Shown: positions 44,670-52,537 of the stretch, in pieces
How the letters are laid out: every line of letters begins with the position of its first letter
Numbering within the stretch: position 1 is the stretch's first letter
NCBI RefSeq assembly: GCF_014048475.1
Contig: NZ_NWUS01000001.1
Span: 930,001-994,000 of the forward strand
Length of the DNA: 64,000 bases
Direction of reading: 5' to 3'
Origin: Bombella favorum
Lineage (GTDB): Bacteria; Pseudomonadota; Alphaproteobacteria; Acetobacterales; Acetobacteraceae
Notes under the pieces: model-generated
Database searches by the model: none
What the model saw: the letters and a program-made list of their open reading frames with translations, nothing else
What the model was told of the DNA's origin: nothing
Program-made: the position numbers and the translations under genes

Positions 44670-45938
44670 CTACACAGGGTCCATCAGCATCCGTGTGACG
44701 GCCTTTTTGAACGGGGCAAGACGATTAGCCAGCATCAACCCAGCCCGACGAGCGAGCGGAAACGGGCCATCATCACGAGTATAAGCCACAGCAATCGCAT
44801 TGGTCGCTGTAAAGAGCGGGAAGGTTGCCCGGCGATGCCGCCGCTCGAACCGCTGGAGGGACACCGCATCCCCCGGGTCACCCGGCCCTGCGCTCAGCTC
44901 CTGCACCAGTGTCTCCTGCCCACGGATGCCGAAATTAAAGCCGTGCGCCGTTATCGGGTGCATCCCCACTGCTGCATCACCGATCAGGGCCACACGGGGT
45001 GCGTGGAAACGATGAGCATAAACGGCTTTAAGAGGATAAGTGATACGATCGCTCATGACACGAAGCAGGCCAAGCCGCTCATCCGTGCGACGGGTGATCT
45101 CGGCATTGAAGTCATCATCCTCTGCCACACGCAGGCGCGCAATATCATCTGGCGGGAGGGTAAGCACTAAGGAGGAAATATCCCCTATCCCTCCATCAGA
45201 AGCTACCGGCAGAAGGGCAATGGTCTGGCGTTCATCAAACCATTGCAGAGCGGTGTTATCATGCGGGGTGAGGTGCCTCATCCGGCAGACGAGAATACTC
45301 ATGCCAAAATCATGCACGATGGACCCAATTCCGGCCATCTCCCGTATCCGAGAAAAACGGCCATCCGCCCCGACAAGCAGCCGAGCCCGCATTGTCCGTC
45401 CGTCCGAGAGCTGCACCTGCACATCATTCCGGCTGGCCTGATACCCCGTTACGCCCGTCTGGCAGAACAGGGTAATGCCCTCCGTCCGGCTCACAACCCG
45501 GTAAAGAGCCCGCCGGATGAGATGATTGGCAACTAGATACCCCAGGGGCTCACCTTCTGGCGCATCATCGGAAGGTCCTTCTCCTGCGCCGCCCGGCGCA
45601 TGAAAGATCAGAGGCGGGCCGCCAAGACGGCCACTCTCCACTCGGGCTACATCCAGAGGGCACACGGCTTCAGCCGGGATTTCATCCCATACGCCATGCT
45701 GTTTCAACCAATGTACCGTGTGATGGGTCAAGGCGATTTCCCGCCCATCAAAAGCGGGAGCCTCCAGCACGCTGCGGGGAGCTTTCTCCACCACACTCAC
45801 CGGCCAGCCCTCCCGGGCAAAAGACAGAGCCGCCGCCAAGCCAGCAGGGCCACCCCCGGCAATCACAATATCACTGCATACAAAATCCGCCTGCTGCGGC
45901 CCTGCCTGATGAACGTCACCGTGCTGTGGCTGTTTCAT
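44670..45938 (-). CDS. Ubiquinone biosynthesis hydroxylase, UbiH/UbiF/COQ6 family
   Basis: A 422-residue FAD-dependent hydroxylase that adds hydroxyl groups to the ubiquinone ring. It has the dinucleotide motif IVIAGGGPAGLAAALSFARE near the N-terminus, the DG motif LLVGADGRFSRIREMAGI, and the second FAD motif PRVALIGDAAVGMHPITAHG with the UbiH family-specific HGFNFGIRGQETL. Length is typical (about 400). Which ring position it acts on (C5, C6 or C1) cannot be decided. It is followed by 86 bases and then the nitroreductase gene on the same strand upstream, and the two may be cotranscribed. Confidence 0.9.
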   Translation of the reverse strand: MKQPQHGDVHQAGPQQADFVCSDIVIAGGGPAGLAAALSFAREGWPVSVVEKAPRSVLEAPAFDGREIALTHHTVHWLKQHGVWDEIPAEAVCPLDVARVESGRLGGPPLIFHAPGGAGEGPSDDAPEGEPLGYLVANHLIRRALYRVVSRTEGITLFCQTGVTGYQASRNDVQVQLSDGRTMRARLLVGADGRFSRIREMAGIGSIVHDFGMSILVCRMRHLTPHDNTALQWFDERQTIALLPVASDGGIGDISSLVLTLPPDDIARLRVAEDDDFNAEITRRTDERLGLLRVMSDRITYPLKAVYAHRFHAPRVALIGDAAVGMHPITAHGFNFGIRGQETLVQELSAGPGDPGDAVSLQRFERRHRRATFPLFTATNAIAVAYTRDDGPFPLARRAGLMLANRLAPFKKAVTRMLMDPV

Positions 45939-46024
45939 GATGCGGCCCTGCCTTCCTCAACTCATACGCTCATCGCTTTAACGCAACCGGCACACCCCGG
46001 CAACCAACCACCCCGGATGGAAGA

Positions 46025-46648
46025 CTACCGCTCCTTCCGCCTGTCATCAGCCCCAAAGGCAATAGGGCTCTGGCCATCCCAAAACGCCATGTAATCCCCA
46101 ATATCCGGCCGGGTGTGGCAGCGGTCAGACTTCTCCGGCGTACCCACAAGCAAGAACCCCGCAAGCCGATGCGGTGCCTCCAACCCCAGTTGGCTGAGCA
46201 ACGACCGGTCCTCACAAAAAGCACCGCTGATCCAAACGCCGCCGAACCCCTCCATATGCAGGGCATTAAGAACATTCATAGTACCCGCCGCCACGGCCAT
46301 TTCCTGCTCCATGACAGGCACCTTATGGTCCGGCCGGAGATGCATACCCAGCGCAATGATCATTGGCGTCTCTGAGAAACGCTTACGCCGTTTCTCTCGT
46401 TTTTTCTCCGGAGCCTCCGGCTCCTGTCGTGCCACAGCCGCTACGACGTGCTCGGCAAAAGCCGGGCGAGCCTCCCCCGTGATCACCACATACCGCCACG
46501 GGCAGAGATGCCCATGATCGGGCGCACGCAAGCCAGCAGAAAGGATACGGGCCAGCACATCCCCGTGCGGAGCTGGAGCAACAAGATCCCCCGTTGAGGA
46601 CCGGTCCAGCAGCATATTAAGCGGTGAAACGGATGAAACCTGCGCCAT
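46025..46648 (-). CDS. Nitroreductase family protein (YdjA-like)
   Basis: A 207-residue FMN-dependent oxidoreductase of the short YdjA type. The core includes LSAGLRAPDHGHLCPWRYVVI near the N-terminus, a basic stretch EKKREKRRKRFSE, and the C-terminal ALHMEGFGGVWISGAFCED and FLLVGTPEK region, with the FMN-contact pattern of the family. Members reduce nitro compounds, quinones or enones in vitro; the physiological substrate is unknown. It lies upstream of the ubiH-like gene on the same strand and divergent from hisB, so its 5' region overlaps the his promoter area. Confidence 0.85.
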   Translation of the reverse strand: MAQVSSVSPLNMLLDRSSTGDLVAPAPHGDVLARILSAGLRAPDHGHLCPWRYVVITGEARPAFAEHVVAAVARQEPEAPEKKREKRRKRFSETPMIIALGMHLRPDHKVPVMEQEMAVAAGTMNVLNALHMEGFGGVWISGAFCEDRSLLSQLGLEAPHRLAGFLLVGTPEKSDRCHTRPDIGDYMAFWDGQSPIAFGADDRRKER

Positions 46649-46759
46649 GTTGACGCCCCTCCTGAAAATCTTGTCATGGTCAATTAACTAGACAGTCTCA
46701 CCCACACGGTCACAATAAGCAAGTTTGGAAAGCAGCGCATATTAGTATAGCAGAAAGAC

Positions 46760-47362
46760 ATGACCACTCAGACATCACGCACCGCTACACTGAATCGCCA
46801 AACAGGCGAAACCGACATCACCCTTTCCCTCGCCATTGATGGGCACGGAAAAAGCAACATTCAGACAGGCATTGGTTTCTTCGACCACATGCTGGATGCT
46901 CTGGCCCGACATGGTGGGCTGGACTTGGATATCCAGGTCAAAGGCGACCTGCATATCGATGACCATCATACTATCGAGGATGTGGGAATCACACTGGGCG
47001 AAGCCCTCCACCGGGCCATTGGCGACAAACGGGGAATCGAACGTTTCGGTTCCGCTCTGGTCCCGCTGGATGAAGCCCTCTGCGAAGCAGTCGTAGATAT
47101 TTCAGGCCGTCCTTTCCTTGCATGGAATATTTCTTTCCCCCGTGAGATGATCGGCAACATGGCTACGGAGATGGTAGAAGAATTCTTCCGCGCTCTCTGC
47201 ATGTCCGCCCGCATCACCGTGCATATGAACTGTCGCGCCGGGACCAACGCCCATCATATTGCTGAAAGTGCCTTCAAATCTTTCGCTCGTGCTCTGCGTA
47301 TGGCTCTTTCCCGCGACCCACGTAGTGCAGGACGGATTCCTTCCACCAAAGGGGTGCTGTAA
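46760..47362 (+). CDS. hisB: Imidazoleglycerol-phosphate dehydratase HisB
   Basis: A 200-residue dehydratase converting imidazole-glycerol phosphate to imidazole-acetol phosphate in histidine synthesis. Signatures are GIGFFDHMLDALARHGGLDL, IDDHHTIEDVGITLGEAL with the metal-binding His residues, the inverted repeat segment FFRALCMSARITVHMNCRAG, and NAHHIAESAFKSFARALRMA. It is the monofunctional form, without the phosphatase domain found in enterobacteria. It is the first gene of the operon hisB-hisH-hisA-hisF-hisE; a hairpin overlapping its stop is followed by six T residues. Confidence 0.96.
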   Translation: MTTQTSRTATLNRQTGETDITLSLAIDGHGKSNIQTGIGFFDHMLDALARHGGLDLDIQVKGDLHIDDHHTIEDVGITLGEALHRAIGDKRGIERFGSALVPLDEALCEAVVDISGRPFLAWNISFPREMIGNMATEMVEEFFRALCMSARITVHMNCRAGTNAHHIAESAFKSFARALRMALSRDPRSAGRIPSTKGVL

Positions 47363-47380
47363 GCACCCTCACGATTTTTT
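47352..47380 (+). terminator. Hairpin with T-run between hisB and hisH
   Basis: A perfect 7-bp stem (gggtgct at 47352-47358, agcaccc at 47362-47368) with a 3-base loop spans the hisB stop codon and is followed after six bases by six T residues. The long gap before the T-run makes it an imperfect terminator; it could act as an internal attenuator that lowers expression of hisH and later genes. Confidence 0.4.
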
Positions 47381-47443
47381 CTTGATTTGTCTTCCCCTCC
47401 TGCCTGAAACAGGATCGGGCAGCTTGCGGTATGGAGAGAGTTT

Positions 47444-48085
47444 ATGCGTGTTGTCGTAATCGACTACAATGGCGGCAACCTGGCCTCTGCCGCACAAGCA
47501 ACCCAACGGGCGGCAACCCTGAAGGGGCTAGATGCCGATGTCATCATCTCCCGTAATGAGGCTGACATCCTCTCGGCTGACCGGCTAATTCTTCCCGGGC
47601 AGGGAGCTTTTGCCGACTGCGCCAAAGGGCTGGATGAAGGCGACCTCCGCCCTCTTCTAGAAAAAGCCACAACGGAGGGCACGCCCTTTCTTGGCATCTG
47701 CGTGGGCATGCAACTCATGGCACAATACGGGCTGGAACATGGCCGCACGGAAGGGCTAGGCTGGATTGGCGGCCATATTGCCCCTATGGATGAAAGTTCC
47801 CGACAAGGCCTTCGGCTACCCCATATGGGCTGGAACACGCTGTCCTTCACCCCCGGGGCCCACCCGCTGACAGAGGGGCTGGAGCCGGGCAACCACGGTT
47901 ATTTTGTCCATTCCTACGCTCTGGTTGATGCCCCTACGGATGAAACCATCGCTACGGCGGATTATGGCATGACGGTTCCCGCCATCGTGGCGAAGGGCAA
48001 CCGATGCGGCACACAGTTTCACGTGGAAAAAAGCCAGGATGTGGGGCTAATCATCCTTGGCAACTTCCTGACATGGCAGCCCTGA
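47444..48085 (+). CDS. hisH: Imidazole glycerol phosphate synthase, glutaminase subunit HisH
   Basis: A 213-residue glutamine amidotransferase subunit that feeds ammonia to HisF. The triad is visible: Cys in TPFLGICVGMQLMAQ, His and Glu in GTQFHVEKSQDVG; the usual Pro between His and Glu is Val here. The oxyanion-hole region is LPGQGAFADC near residue 50. Length is usual. The ATG has ggagag upstream. Its end overlaps the start of the GNAT::hisA gene by 13 bases. Confidence 0.95.
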   Translation: MRVVVIDYNGGNLASAAQATQRAATLKGLDADVIISRNEADILSADRLILPGQGAFADCAKGLDEGDLRPLLEKATTEGTPFLGICVGMQLMAQYGLEHGRTEGLGWIGGHIAPMDESSRQGLRLPHMGWNTLSFTPGAHPLTEGLEPGNHGYFVHSYALVDAPTDETIATADYGMTVPAIVAKGNRCGTQFHVEKSQDVGLIILGNFLTWQP

Positions 48086-49467
48086 CGGATACAGACCCGG
48101 CCATGATCCATCGCCCTAGAAGCTACCGTGCTGAACGGCTGGGCCAGACCATCAGTGCGGACGATCTGGAAAGCCTGCTGGAAAGTACCGTAGCGGCCAT
48201 TCTGGCAGAAGGCGTATTCGACTGGCACACACCGCCTGAAAGCAACGTCCTACGGCGTTTCTTGCAAGGTCTGTTACTCGTGCCGGAACGTGATGTCTTC
48301 ATCGTCCGAGCACCAGATGACAGCATCTGCGGGGCAGCCGTTCTCGCCCATGCCACCACCCGGTCCGAGACATACAGCACCAGTGCCACCATAACGGCCT
48401 TCTTCATCGTTCCTTACGAGCGAGGAAAAGGGCTGGGCAATCTGCTCATGGAGGCTATTATCAGCCGGGCACAGGCTATTGGCGCCAAGGTGCTGGACTG
48501 CCGTGTGCGTGAAACATTACCTGACGCAGCAGCTCTTCTTACCTCACTTGGCTTCACCCACTGGGGTACTCACCCCTATTTTGCACGAATCGGAGACCGG
48601 ACAGTGCGCGGATTATTCTTCTCAAAACTCCTTGTCCCTGAAGAAAAAGCCATGCAGTGGCAGCCTGCCGATACTCCTCTCTCCACCCCTCATCATACCT
48701 CCGAGCGAAATACCCTCGCCCAGAAGCCGCTGACCCTTTATCCAGCCATCGATCTCAAGGGCGGGGCTTGCGTACGGCTACGACAGGGGGAAATGAGTGA
48801 AGCCACTCATTATTCCGACAATCCGCCTGCTCAAGCCAAACTGTTTGAGGAAGCAGGATGTCGTCACCTCCACATCGTTGATTTGGACGGAGCCTTTGCA
48901 GGCCAGTCCGCCAATGTGAAGGCTGTAGAAGGCATCATCGCCAACACCTCCCTCCCCATCCAGCTTGGGGGTGGCCTGCGGGACATGAAGACTATCGAAC
49001 GCTGGTTGGAAGCTGGCGTAAGCCGCGTCATTCTCGGCTCGGCCGCTGTAAAAGACCCCGGCCTTGTCCGGCAGGCTGCCCATGCATGGCCAGGCCGTGT
49101 GATCGCTGGAATTGACGCCCGGCAGGGCCGGGTCGCCACTGAAGGCTGGGCTGAAGTCTCCGAACTAACCGCAACCGATCTCGCCCGCCGGATGGAAGAT
49201 GCCGGTGTAGCAGGCATCATCTTTACCGAGATCACCCGTGACGGGATGCTGGAAGGGCTGGATATTGACCAAACAGTCACACTAGCCCGCCATGTGTCCA
49301 TTCCCGTCATTGCGAGCGGTGGTGTGGGCACGCTGGAGCATCTCCGTGCCCTGCGTCAGGCAGCAGATAGCACCCCCGGCATCACCGGCGTGATCGTGGG
49401 CCGTGCCCTGTATGATGGCCGCATCAACCTGCCTGAAGCCCTGAATATTCTGGAGGGGTCATGCTAA
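48073..49467 (+). CDS. hisA: Fusion of a GNAT acetyltransferase domain and HisA isomerase
   Basis: A 464-residue protein with two parts in one uninterrupted frame. Residues about 1-190 form a GNAT-like acetyltransferase domain ([43 protein letters not shown]). After a Pro/Ser/Thr-rich linker, residues about 220-464 form HisA, the isomerase converting ProFAR to [24 protein letters not shown] carries the catalytic Asp, and [15 protein letters not shown] the second Asp. An in-frame ATG at 48652 in the linker (weak gaagaa site) could yield HisA alone. The ATG at 48073 overlaps hisH by 13 bases; ATG 48103 is an alternative. HisA is normally a separate protein of about 245 residues. Confidence 0.9.
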   Translation: MAALTDTDPAMIHRPRSYRAERLGQTISADDLESLLESTVAAILAEGVFDWHTPPESNVLRRFLQGLLLVPERDVFIVRAPDDSICGAAVLAHATTRSETYSTSATITAFFIVPYERGKGLGNLLMEAIISRAQAIGAKVLDCRVRETLPDAAALLTSLGFTHWGTHPYFARIGDRTVRGLFFSKLLVPEEKAMQWQPADTPLSTPHHTSERNTLAQKPLTLYPAIDLKGGACVRLRQGEMSEATHYSDNPPAQAKLFEEAGCRHLHIVDLDGAFAGQSANVKAVEGIIANTSLPIQLGGGLRDMKTIERWLEAGVSRVILGSAAVKDPGLVRQAAHAWPGRVIAGIDARQGRVATEGWAEVSELTATDLARRMEDAGVAGIIFTEITRDGMLEGLDIDQTVTLARHVSIPVIASGGVGTLEHLRALRQAADSTPGITGVIVGRALYDGRINLPEALNILEGSC

Positions 49468-50222
49468 AACTGCGTGTCATCCCCTGCCTTGATGTATGTA
49501 ACGGACGAGTTGTCAAAGGGGTCAATTTTGTTTCCCTGCGAGATGCAGGCGACCCAGTGGAGCAAGCCCGCCTCTATGACACTGCTGGAGCGGACGAGCT
49601 GACTTTTCTGGACATCACGGCAAGCTCGGATAACCGAGAAACTATCTTTGATGTTATAGAAAGAACCGCTGCCGAGGTCCGCCTACCTCTCACCGTGGGT
49701 GGTGGGGTGCGAAGCTGCGCAGACATCCGCAAACTCCTGCTGAGCGGTGCCGATAAATGCGCCATCAACTCCGCTGCCATCCGCACGCCAGAACTCATCA
49801 ATGAGGCGGCAGAACGGTTCGGCAGCCAATGCATTGTAGTGGCTATAGATGCCCGCTCCAATGGTCGTGGCGGATGGGAAGTTTACGCCAAAGGTGGGCG
49901 GGAACCGACGGGACTGGACGCTGTTGCATGGGCTGAGCAAATGGCCGCCCGAGGTGCTGGGGAAATCCTGCTCACCAGCATGGACCGTGACGGCACCCGC
50001 TCTGGTTTCGACCTTGATCTGCTAAAAACCGTCTGTAACCGTGTCTCCGTGCCTGTCATTGCGTCTGGCGGGGTGGGAGAGCTGTCGCACTTCGTAGAAG
50101 GCACACAGGCGGGGGCCAGTGGGCTTCTGGCAGCCAGTGTGTTCCATTTTGGCCAGTTCAAAATTGGCGAGGTCAAACAGGCCCTGCATGAGGCTCAACT
50201 ACCCGTCAGGCTGGGCCTCTAA
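49461..50222 (+). CDS. hisF: Imidazole glycerol phosphate synthase, cyclase subunit HisF
   Basis: A 253-residue (beta-alpha)8 barrel that cyclises PRFAR with ammonia from HisH to yield IGP and AICAR. The active-site Asp residues are in [20 protein letters not shown] and [19 protein letters not shown], with the phosphate sites [20 protein letters not shown] and [16 protein letters not shown]. Length is exactly typical. The ATG overlaps the end of hisA by seven bases, so translation is coupled. Confidence 0.97.
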   Translation: MLKLRVIPCLDVCNGRVVKGVNFVSLRDAGDPVEQARLYDTAGADELTFLDITASSDNRETIFDVIERTAAEVRLPLTVGGGVRSCADIRKLLLSGADKCAINSAAIRTPELINEAAERFGSQCIVVAIDARSNGRGGWEVYAKGGREPTGLDAVAWAEQMAARGAGEILLTSMDRDGTRSGFDLDLLKTVCNRVSVPVIASGGVGELSHFVEGTQAGASGLLAASVFHFGQFKIGEVKQALHEAQLPVRLGL

Positions 50223-50253
50223 AAAACAGCATAAACTAAAGACAGGAAAGATA

Positions 50254-50613
50254 ATGCCTCAGAATAACGCCTCCTCACCTACAACCCGCAAGGATGTTCT
50301 GGAACGGCTCTATCATACGGTCATGGCCCGTAAGGGTGCGTCTCCCTCTGTCAGCCACTCGGCCCGCCTCATGGCCAGAGGGCGGAGCAAAATTGCACAG
50401 AAATTCGGCGAGGAAGCCGTAGAATGTGTCATTGAGGCCATAAAGGGGGATCGTAACGGCCTCATCAGCGAAAGTGCGGATGTTCTCTACCATCTGATTG
50501 TCATGTGGGTTGATGCGGGCATTGATCCAGCAGATGTTTGGGAAGAGCTGGAACGCCGTGAAGGCACCAGCGGCATTGAGGAAAAGGCATCCCGCCCGAA
50601 ACCGTCTTTCTAA
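50254..50613 (+). CDS. hisE: Phosphoribosyl-ATP pyrophosphatase HisE
   Basis: A 119-residue enzyme that hydrolyses PR-ATP to PR-AMP, the second step of histidine synthesis. The MazG-like helical fold shows [20 protein letters not shown] followed by [17 protein letters not shown] with the metal-binding Glu and Asp residues. It is the stand-alone form, without a HisI domain. The ATG at 50254 has aggaaag upstream and lies 31 bases after hisF. The N-terminal 15 residues are Asn/Ser-rich and unmatched. Confidence 0.94.
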   Translation: MPQNNASSPTTRKDVLERLYHTVMARKGASPSVSHSARLMARGRSKIAQKFGEEAVECVIEAIKGDRNGLISESADVLYHLIVMWVDAGIDPADVWEELERREGTSGIEEKASRPKPSF

Positions 50614-50704
50614 AAATGGTTCATAGGTGGGTTGTTACCCTCCGCCCTTGACTTCCCCCTACCCCACTCCCCAATCATTAGAGGAACGAGGAGGAACCCA
50701 TCTT

Positions 50705-51085
50705 ATGCCGACACCTACCCCCGCCTACGATCCCAACAATGTTTTCGCCAAGATCCTGCGGGGAGAAATCCCTGCCGAACGTGTCTGCGATAGCAAACAT
50801 TCCTTTGCTTTCTACGACATTTCTCCTCTGGCCCCCATCCATGTTCTGGTGATCCCCCGCGGGGCCTATACGGACCTGCACGATTTCCTCTCTCGTGCCA
50901 GCGATGAGGAGATTCTGGATTTTTGGAAGCTCGTGGATAAAATTTCTGCCGAGCAATCACTCATCCCCAGCGGCTTCCGTCTCGTCAGCAATCTTGGCCC
51001 CGATGGAGGGCAGGAGGTTCCACACTTCCATGTCCATCTGCTGGGTGGCCGCCCACTCGGGCCTGTTCTGCCCTCCAGCCGGTAA
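50705..51085 (+). CDS. HIT family (Hint-type) nucleotide-binding protein
   Basis: A 126-residue histidine-triad protein, the bacterial HinT type that hydrolyses nucleoside phosphoramidates and acyl-AMP. The C-terminal triad is QEVPHFHVHLLGG, and the N-terminal part has NNVFAKILRGEIPAERVCD and APIHVLVIPRGAYTDLHDFL, both typical. The ATG at 50705 has ggaggaa upstream. It is the last gene of the his operon by direction and spacing (91 bases after hisE) and is followed by a strong terminator. This HIT protein is unrelated to the Hedgehog/intein Hint protein at 62792. Confidence 0.93.
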   Translation: MPTPTPAYDPNNVFAKILRGEIPAERVCDSKHSFAFYDISPLAPIHVLVIPRGAYTDLHDFLSRASDEEILDFWKLVDKISAEQSLIPSGFRLVSNLGPDGGQEVPHFHVHLLGGRPLGPVLPSSR

Positions 51086-51100
51086 AAACCAGCCCAACTG

Positions 51101-51131
51101 AAAAAAGCCTCCTTTCATGGAGGCTTTTTTT
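51101..51131 (+). terminator. Rho-independent terminator of the his/HIT operon
   Basis: A perfect 12-bp stem (aaaaaagcctcc at 51101-51112, ggaggctttttt at 51119-51130) with a 6-base loop and a T-run. The A-rich left arm would also serve transcripts from the other strand. Confidence 0.9.
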
Positions 51132-51196
51132 ACAAAAGACCCGCTTTTCCTCTTGCGCTGCTGCAACATTCCCTCTAGGAAAGCCTCACGCCTTTA

Positions 51197-51272
51197 GTCC
51201 CGTTCGTCTAGAGGCCTAGGACACCGCCCTCTCACGGCGGCAACACGGGTTCGAATCCCGTACGGGACGCCA
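51197..51272 (+). tRNA. tRNA-Glu (anticodon CTC)
   Basis: A complete 76-base cloverleaf: acceptor stem gtcccgt (51197-51203) pairs with acgggac (51262-51268), then the discriminator G and an encoded CCA (51270-51272). The anticodon arm is ccgcc-ctctcac-ggcgg with anticodon CTC, reading GAG. The T arm contains ggttcgaatcc. It lies between the his operon terminator and an A+T-rich accessory region, a location where islands often insert, but I found no second copy of its 3' end in the window. Confidence 0.96.
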
Positions 51273-51352
51273 GACACTTCATGAAAAATCTGAGCTATCT
51301 GGCCTAACGGGCATCTACCGCACATCATCTTACCGTGCTGTCCTTCCCCTTA

Positions 51353-51381
51353 GTGGGCAGACACAAAGTGCGCCTGCCCAC
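51353..51381. other. 8-bp hairpin between the tRNA and the isochorismatase gene
   Basis: Perfect arms gtgggcag (51353-51360) and ctgcccac (51374-51381) around a 13-base loop. It lies about 115 bases after the isochorismatase-like stop on that gene's strand and has no T-run, so it may be a processing or weak termination signal. The rest of 51273-51495 holds no gene I can support. Confidence 0.3.
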
Positions 51382-51495
51382 CCGATTTCAGAGTGCGATC
51401 TTACTGCATCTCGCCCAGAGCTTCGCCATAGCGGGGGCATCATAGCGAGGTGCGGCGACCTCCAGATAGGTACCCTGCCCCGGCCATAGGCTTGG

Positions 51496-52086
51496 TTACC
51501 CCTCCAAGAAGGCCAATACGTCACGAGACGACAAGACACTGCCCAGCTTGGGGAAGAATGTTTCCGTCAAAAAGGCATGTGCTGTTTCATCACCATCGGC
51601 GCAAGCATCGTGAATGACTGTAAGGTCATAATCGAGATCGAACGCCTGATTTAATGTCGTCAAAACAACATGTGACGTAGCAACACCGGCTAGAAAAATC
51701 TTCTCGACGCCTTGTGCCCGTAGGATCATGTCGAGGTCGGTCCCACCAAAAGCACCAACACGCCGTTTCTGCACAACGGGTTCTTCCGGTTTCGGTGCCA
51801 TTCTATCGGCAAAGGCAATCCCACGGCTACCAGGGTCTGCCATGCCACTATCCCGTATCCATGAGAACATCTTGTTACGCCCGTTGATTTCCGGATAACC
51901 CGGCCGGAAGCACACCGCTACATGGATGATGAAACATCCAGCCTTCCGAGCTGCTGCAAGAACAGTTTCAGCCTGCTTTACGACCTGTTCAGCCCTTTCA
52001 GGCGGCAGAAAATTTTCCAGAATATAATTCTGAAAATCCATGAAGATGAAAACCGTTCCAGCTTTTCCACGATTGATAGCAGCCAC
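51496..52086 (-). CDS. Isochorismatase-like hydrolase, cysteine-less subfamily
   Basis: A 196-residue protein of the isochorismatase fold. The catalytic Asp region is IFMDFQNYILENF, the Lys is in EPVVQKRRVGAFGGTDLD, but the segment that carries the nucleophilic Cys in amidases of the family reads GVATSHVVLTTLNQAFDLDY, with Val in place of Cys. A GxxTSGVVLST-type pattern of this kind occurs in a known side branch, so this is a subfamily trait rather than damage. The substrate is unknown. It stands alone, divergent from the autotransporter, and its ATG lies beside A+T-rich DNA. Confidence 0.82.
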   Translation of the reverse strand: MAAINRGKAGTVFIFMDFQNYILENFLPPERAEQVVKQAETVLAAARKAGCFIIHVAVCFRPGYPEINGRNKMFSWIRDSGMADPGSRGIAFADRMAPKPEEPVVQKRRVGAFGGTDLDMILRAQGVEKIFLAGVATSHVVLTTLNQAFDLDYDLTVIHDACADGDETAHAFLTETFFPKLGSVLSSRDVLAFLEG

Positions 52087-52537
52087 AGGCCCCTCCCATC
52101 AGGGTTAAATATTCCAATAGGTGAGAAACATACATCAAACCGGACACTCAGAAGCAACTGAAGATTGCTACGGAAAAATAGAACATTTTTCACCTTCTAT
52201 TTAAAATAAGTCATAATAAAAATATATTTTATACAGTAAAAATTGTAAAAATAAGTATAAAAAACTACAGAATTGTTAATTTTATCAATCAATCAATTTA
52301 GAGATAACTTATTTATTTTTTATAAAATTTAGATGATTTCATAAATATATAAAATAAATACCACCACGCAAAAAGTTGATCGGATTTACCTGAACTACAT
52401 CTTGATTACTTTTGATCTTTTTATTAATGAACGGTAAATTAGCGTCTTCAGGCACGATGTCCCCTCTTATTTCCCTGTCGGCTTCATCATTCGCTCCGGG
52501 CGACCGGCAAGCAACGTATGTGAAAGGTGCACCCACA
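52087..52537. other. Very A+T-rich intergenic region upstream of the autotransporter
   Basis: The middle part is extremely A+T-rich: 52201-52260 has 6 G+C and 52261-52320 has 10 G+C of 60 bases, against 55-60 percent nearby. It must carry the promoters of the divergent isochorismatase gene and of the autotransporter. Short atcaatcaatcaat repeats lie near 52284-52297. A frame open from 52412 (TTG) or 52427 (ATG) continues into the autotransporter but lacks a good ribosome site. I see no other gene or RNA. Confidence 0.6.

Noticed and set aside
51197-51272. tRNA-Glu as an integration site of an island covering 51.3-64 kb
   Set aside because: No second copy of the tRNA 3' end and no integrase are visible in the window; kept only as a possibility in the A+T-rich-flank finding.
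51399-51495. In-frame continuation after the isochorismatase stop (reads LWPGQGTYLEVAAPRYD)
   Set aside because: It could be a lost C-terminal tail, but the family normally ends where this protein ends and I see no matching domain.
52412-52537. Start of the autotransporter at 52412 or 52427
   Set aside because: These starts lie in A+T-rich promoter DNA without a ribosome site, and add 42 residues ahead of a start that already gives a typical extended signal region.
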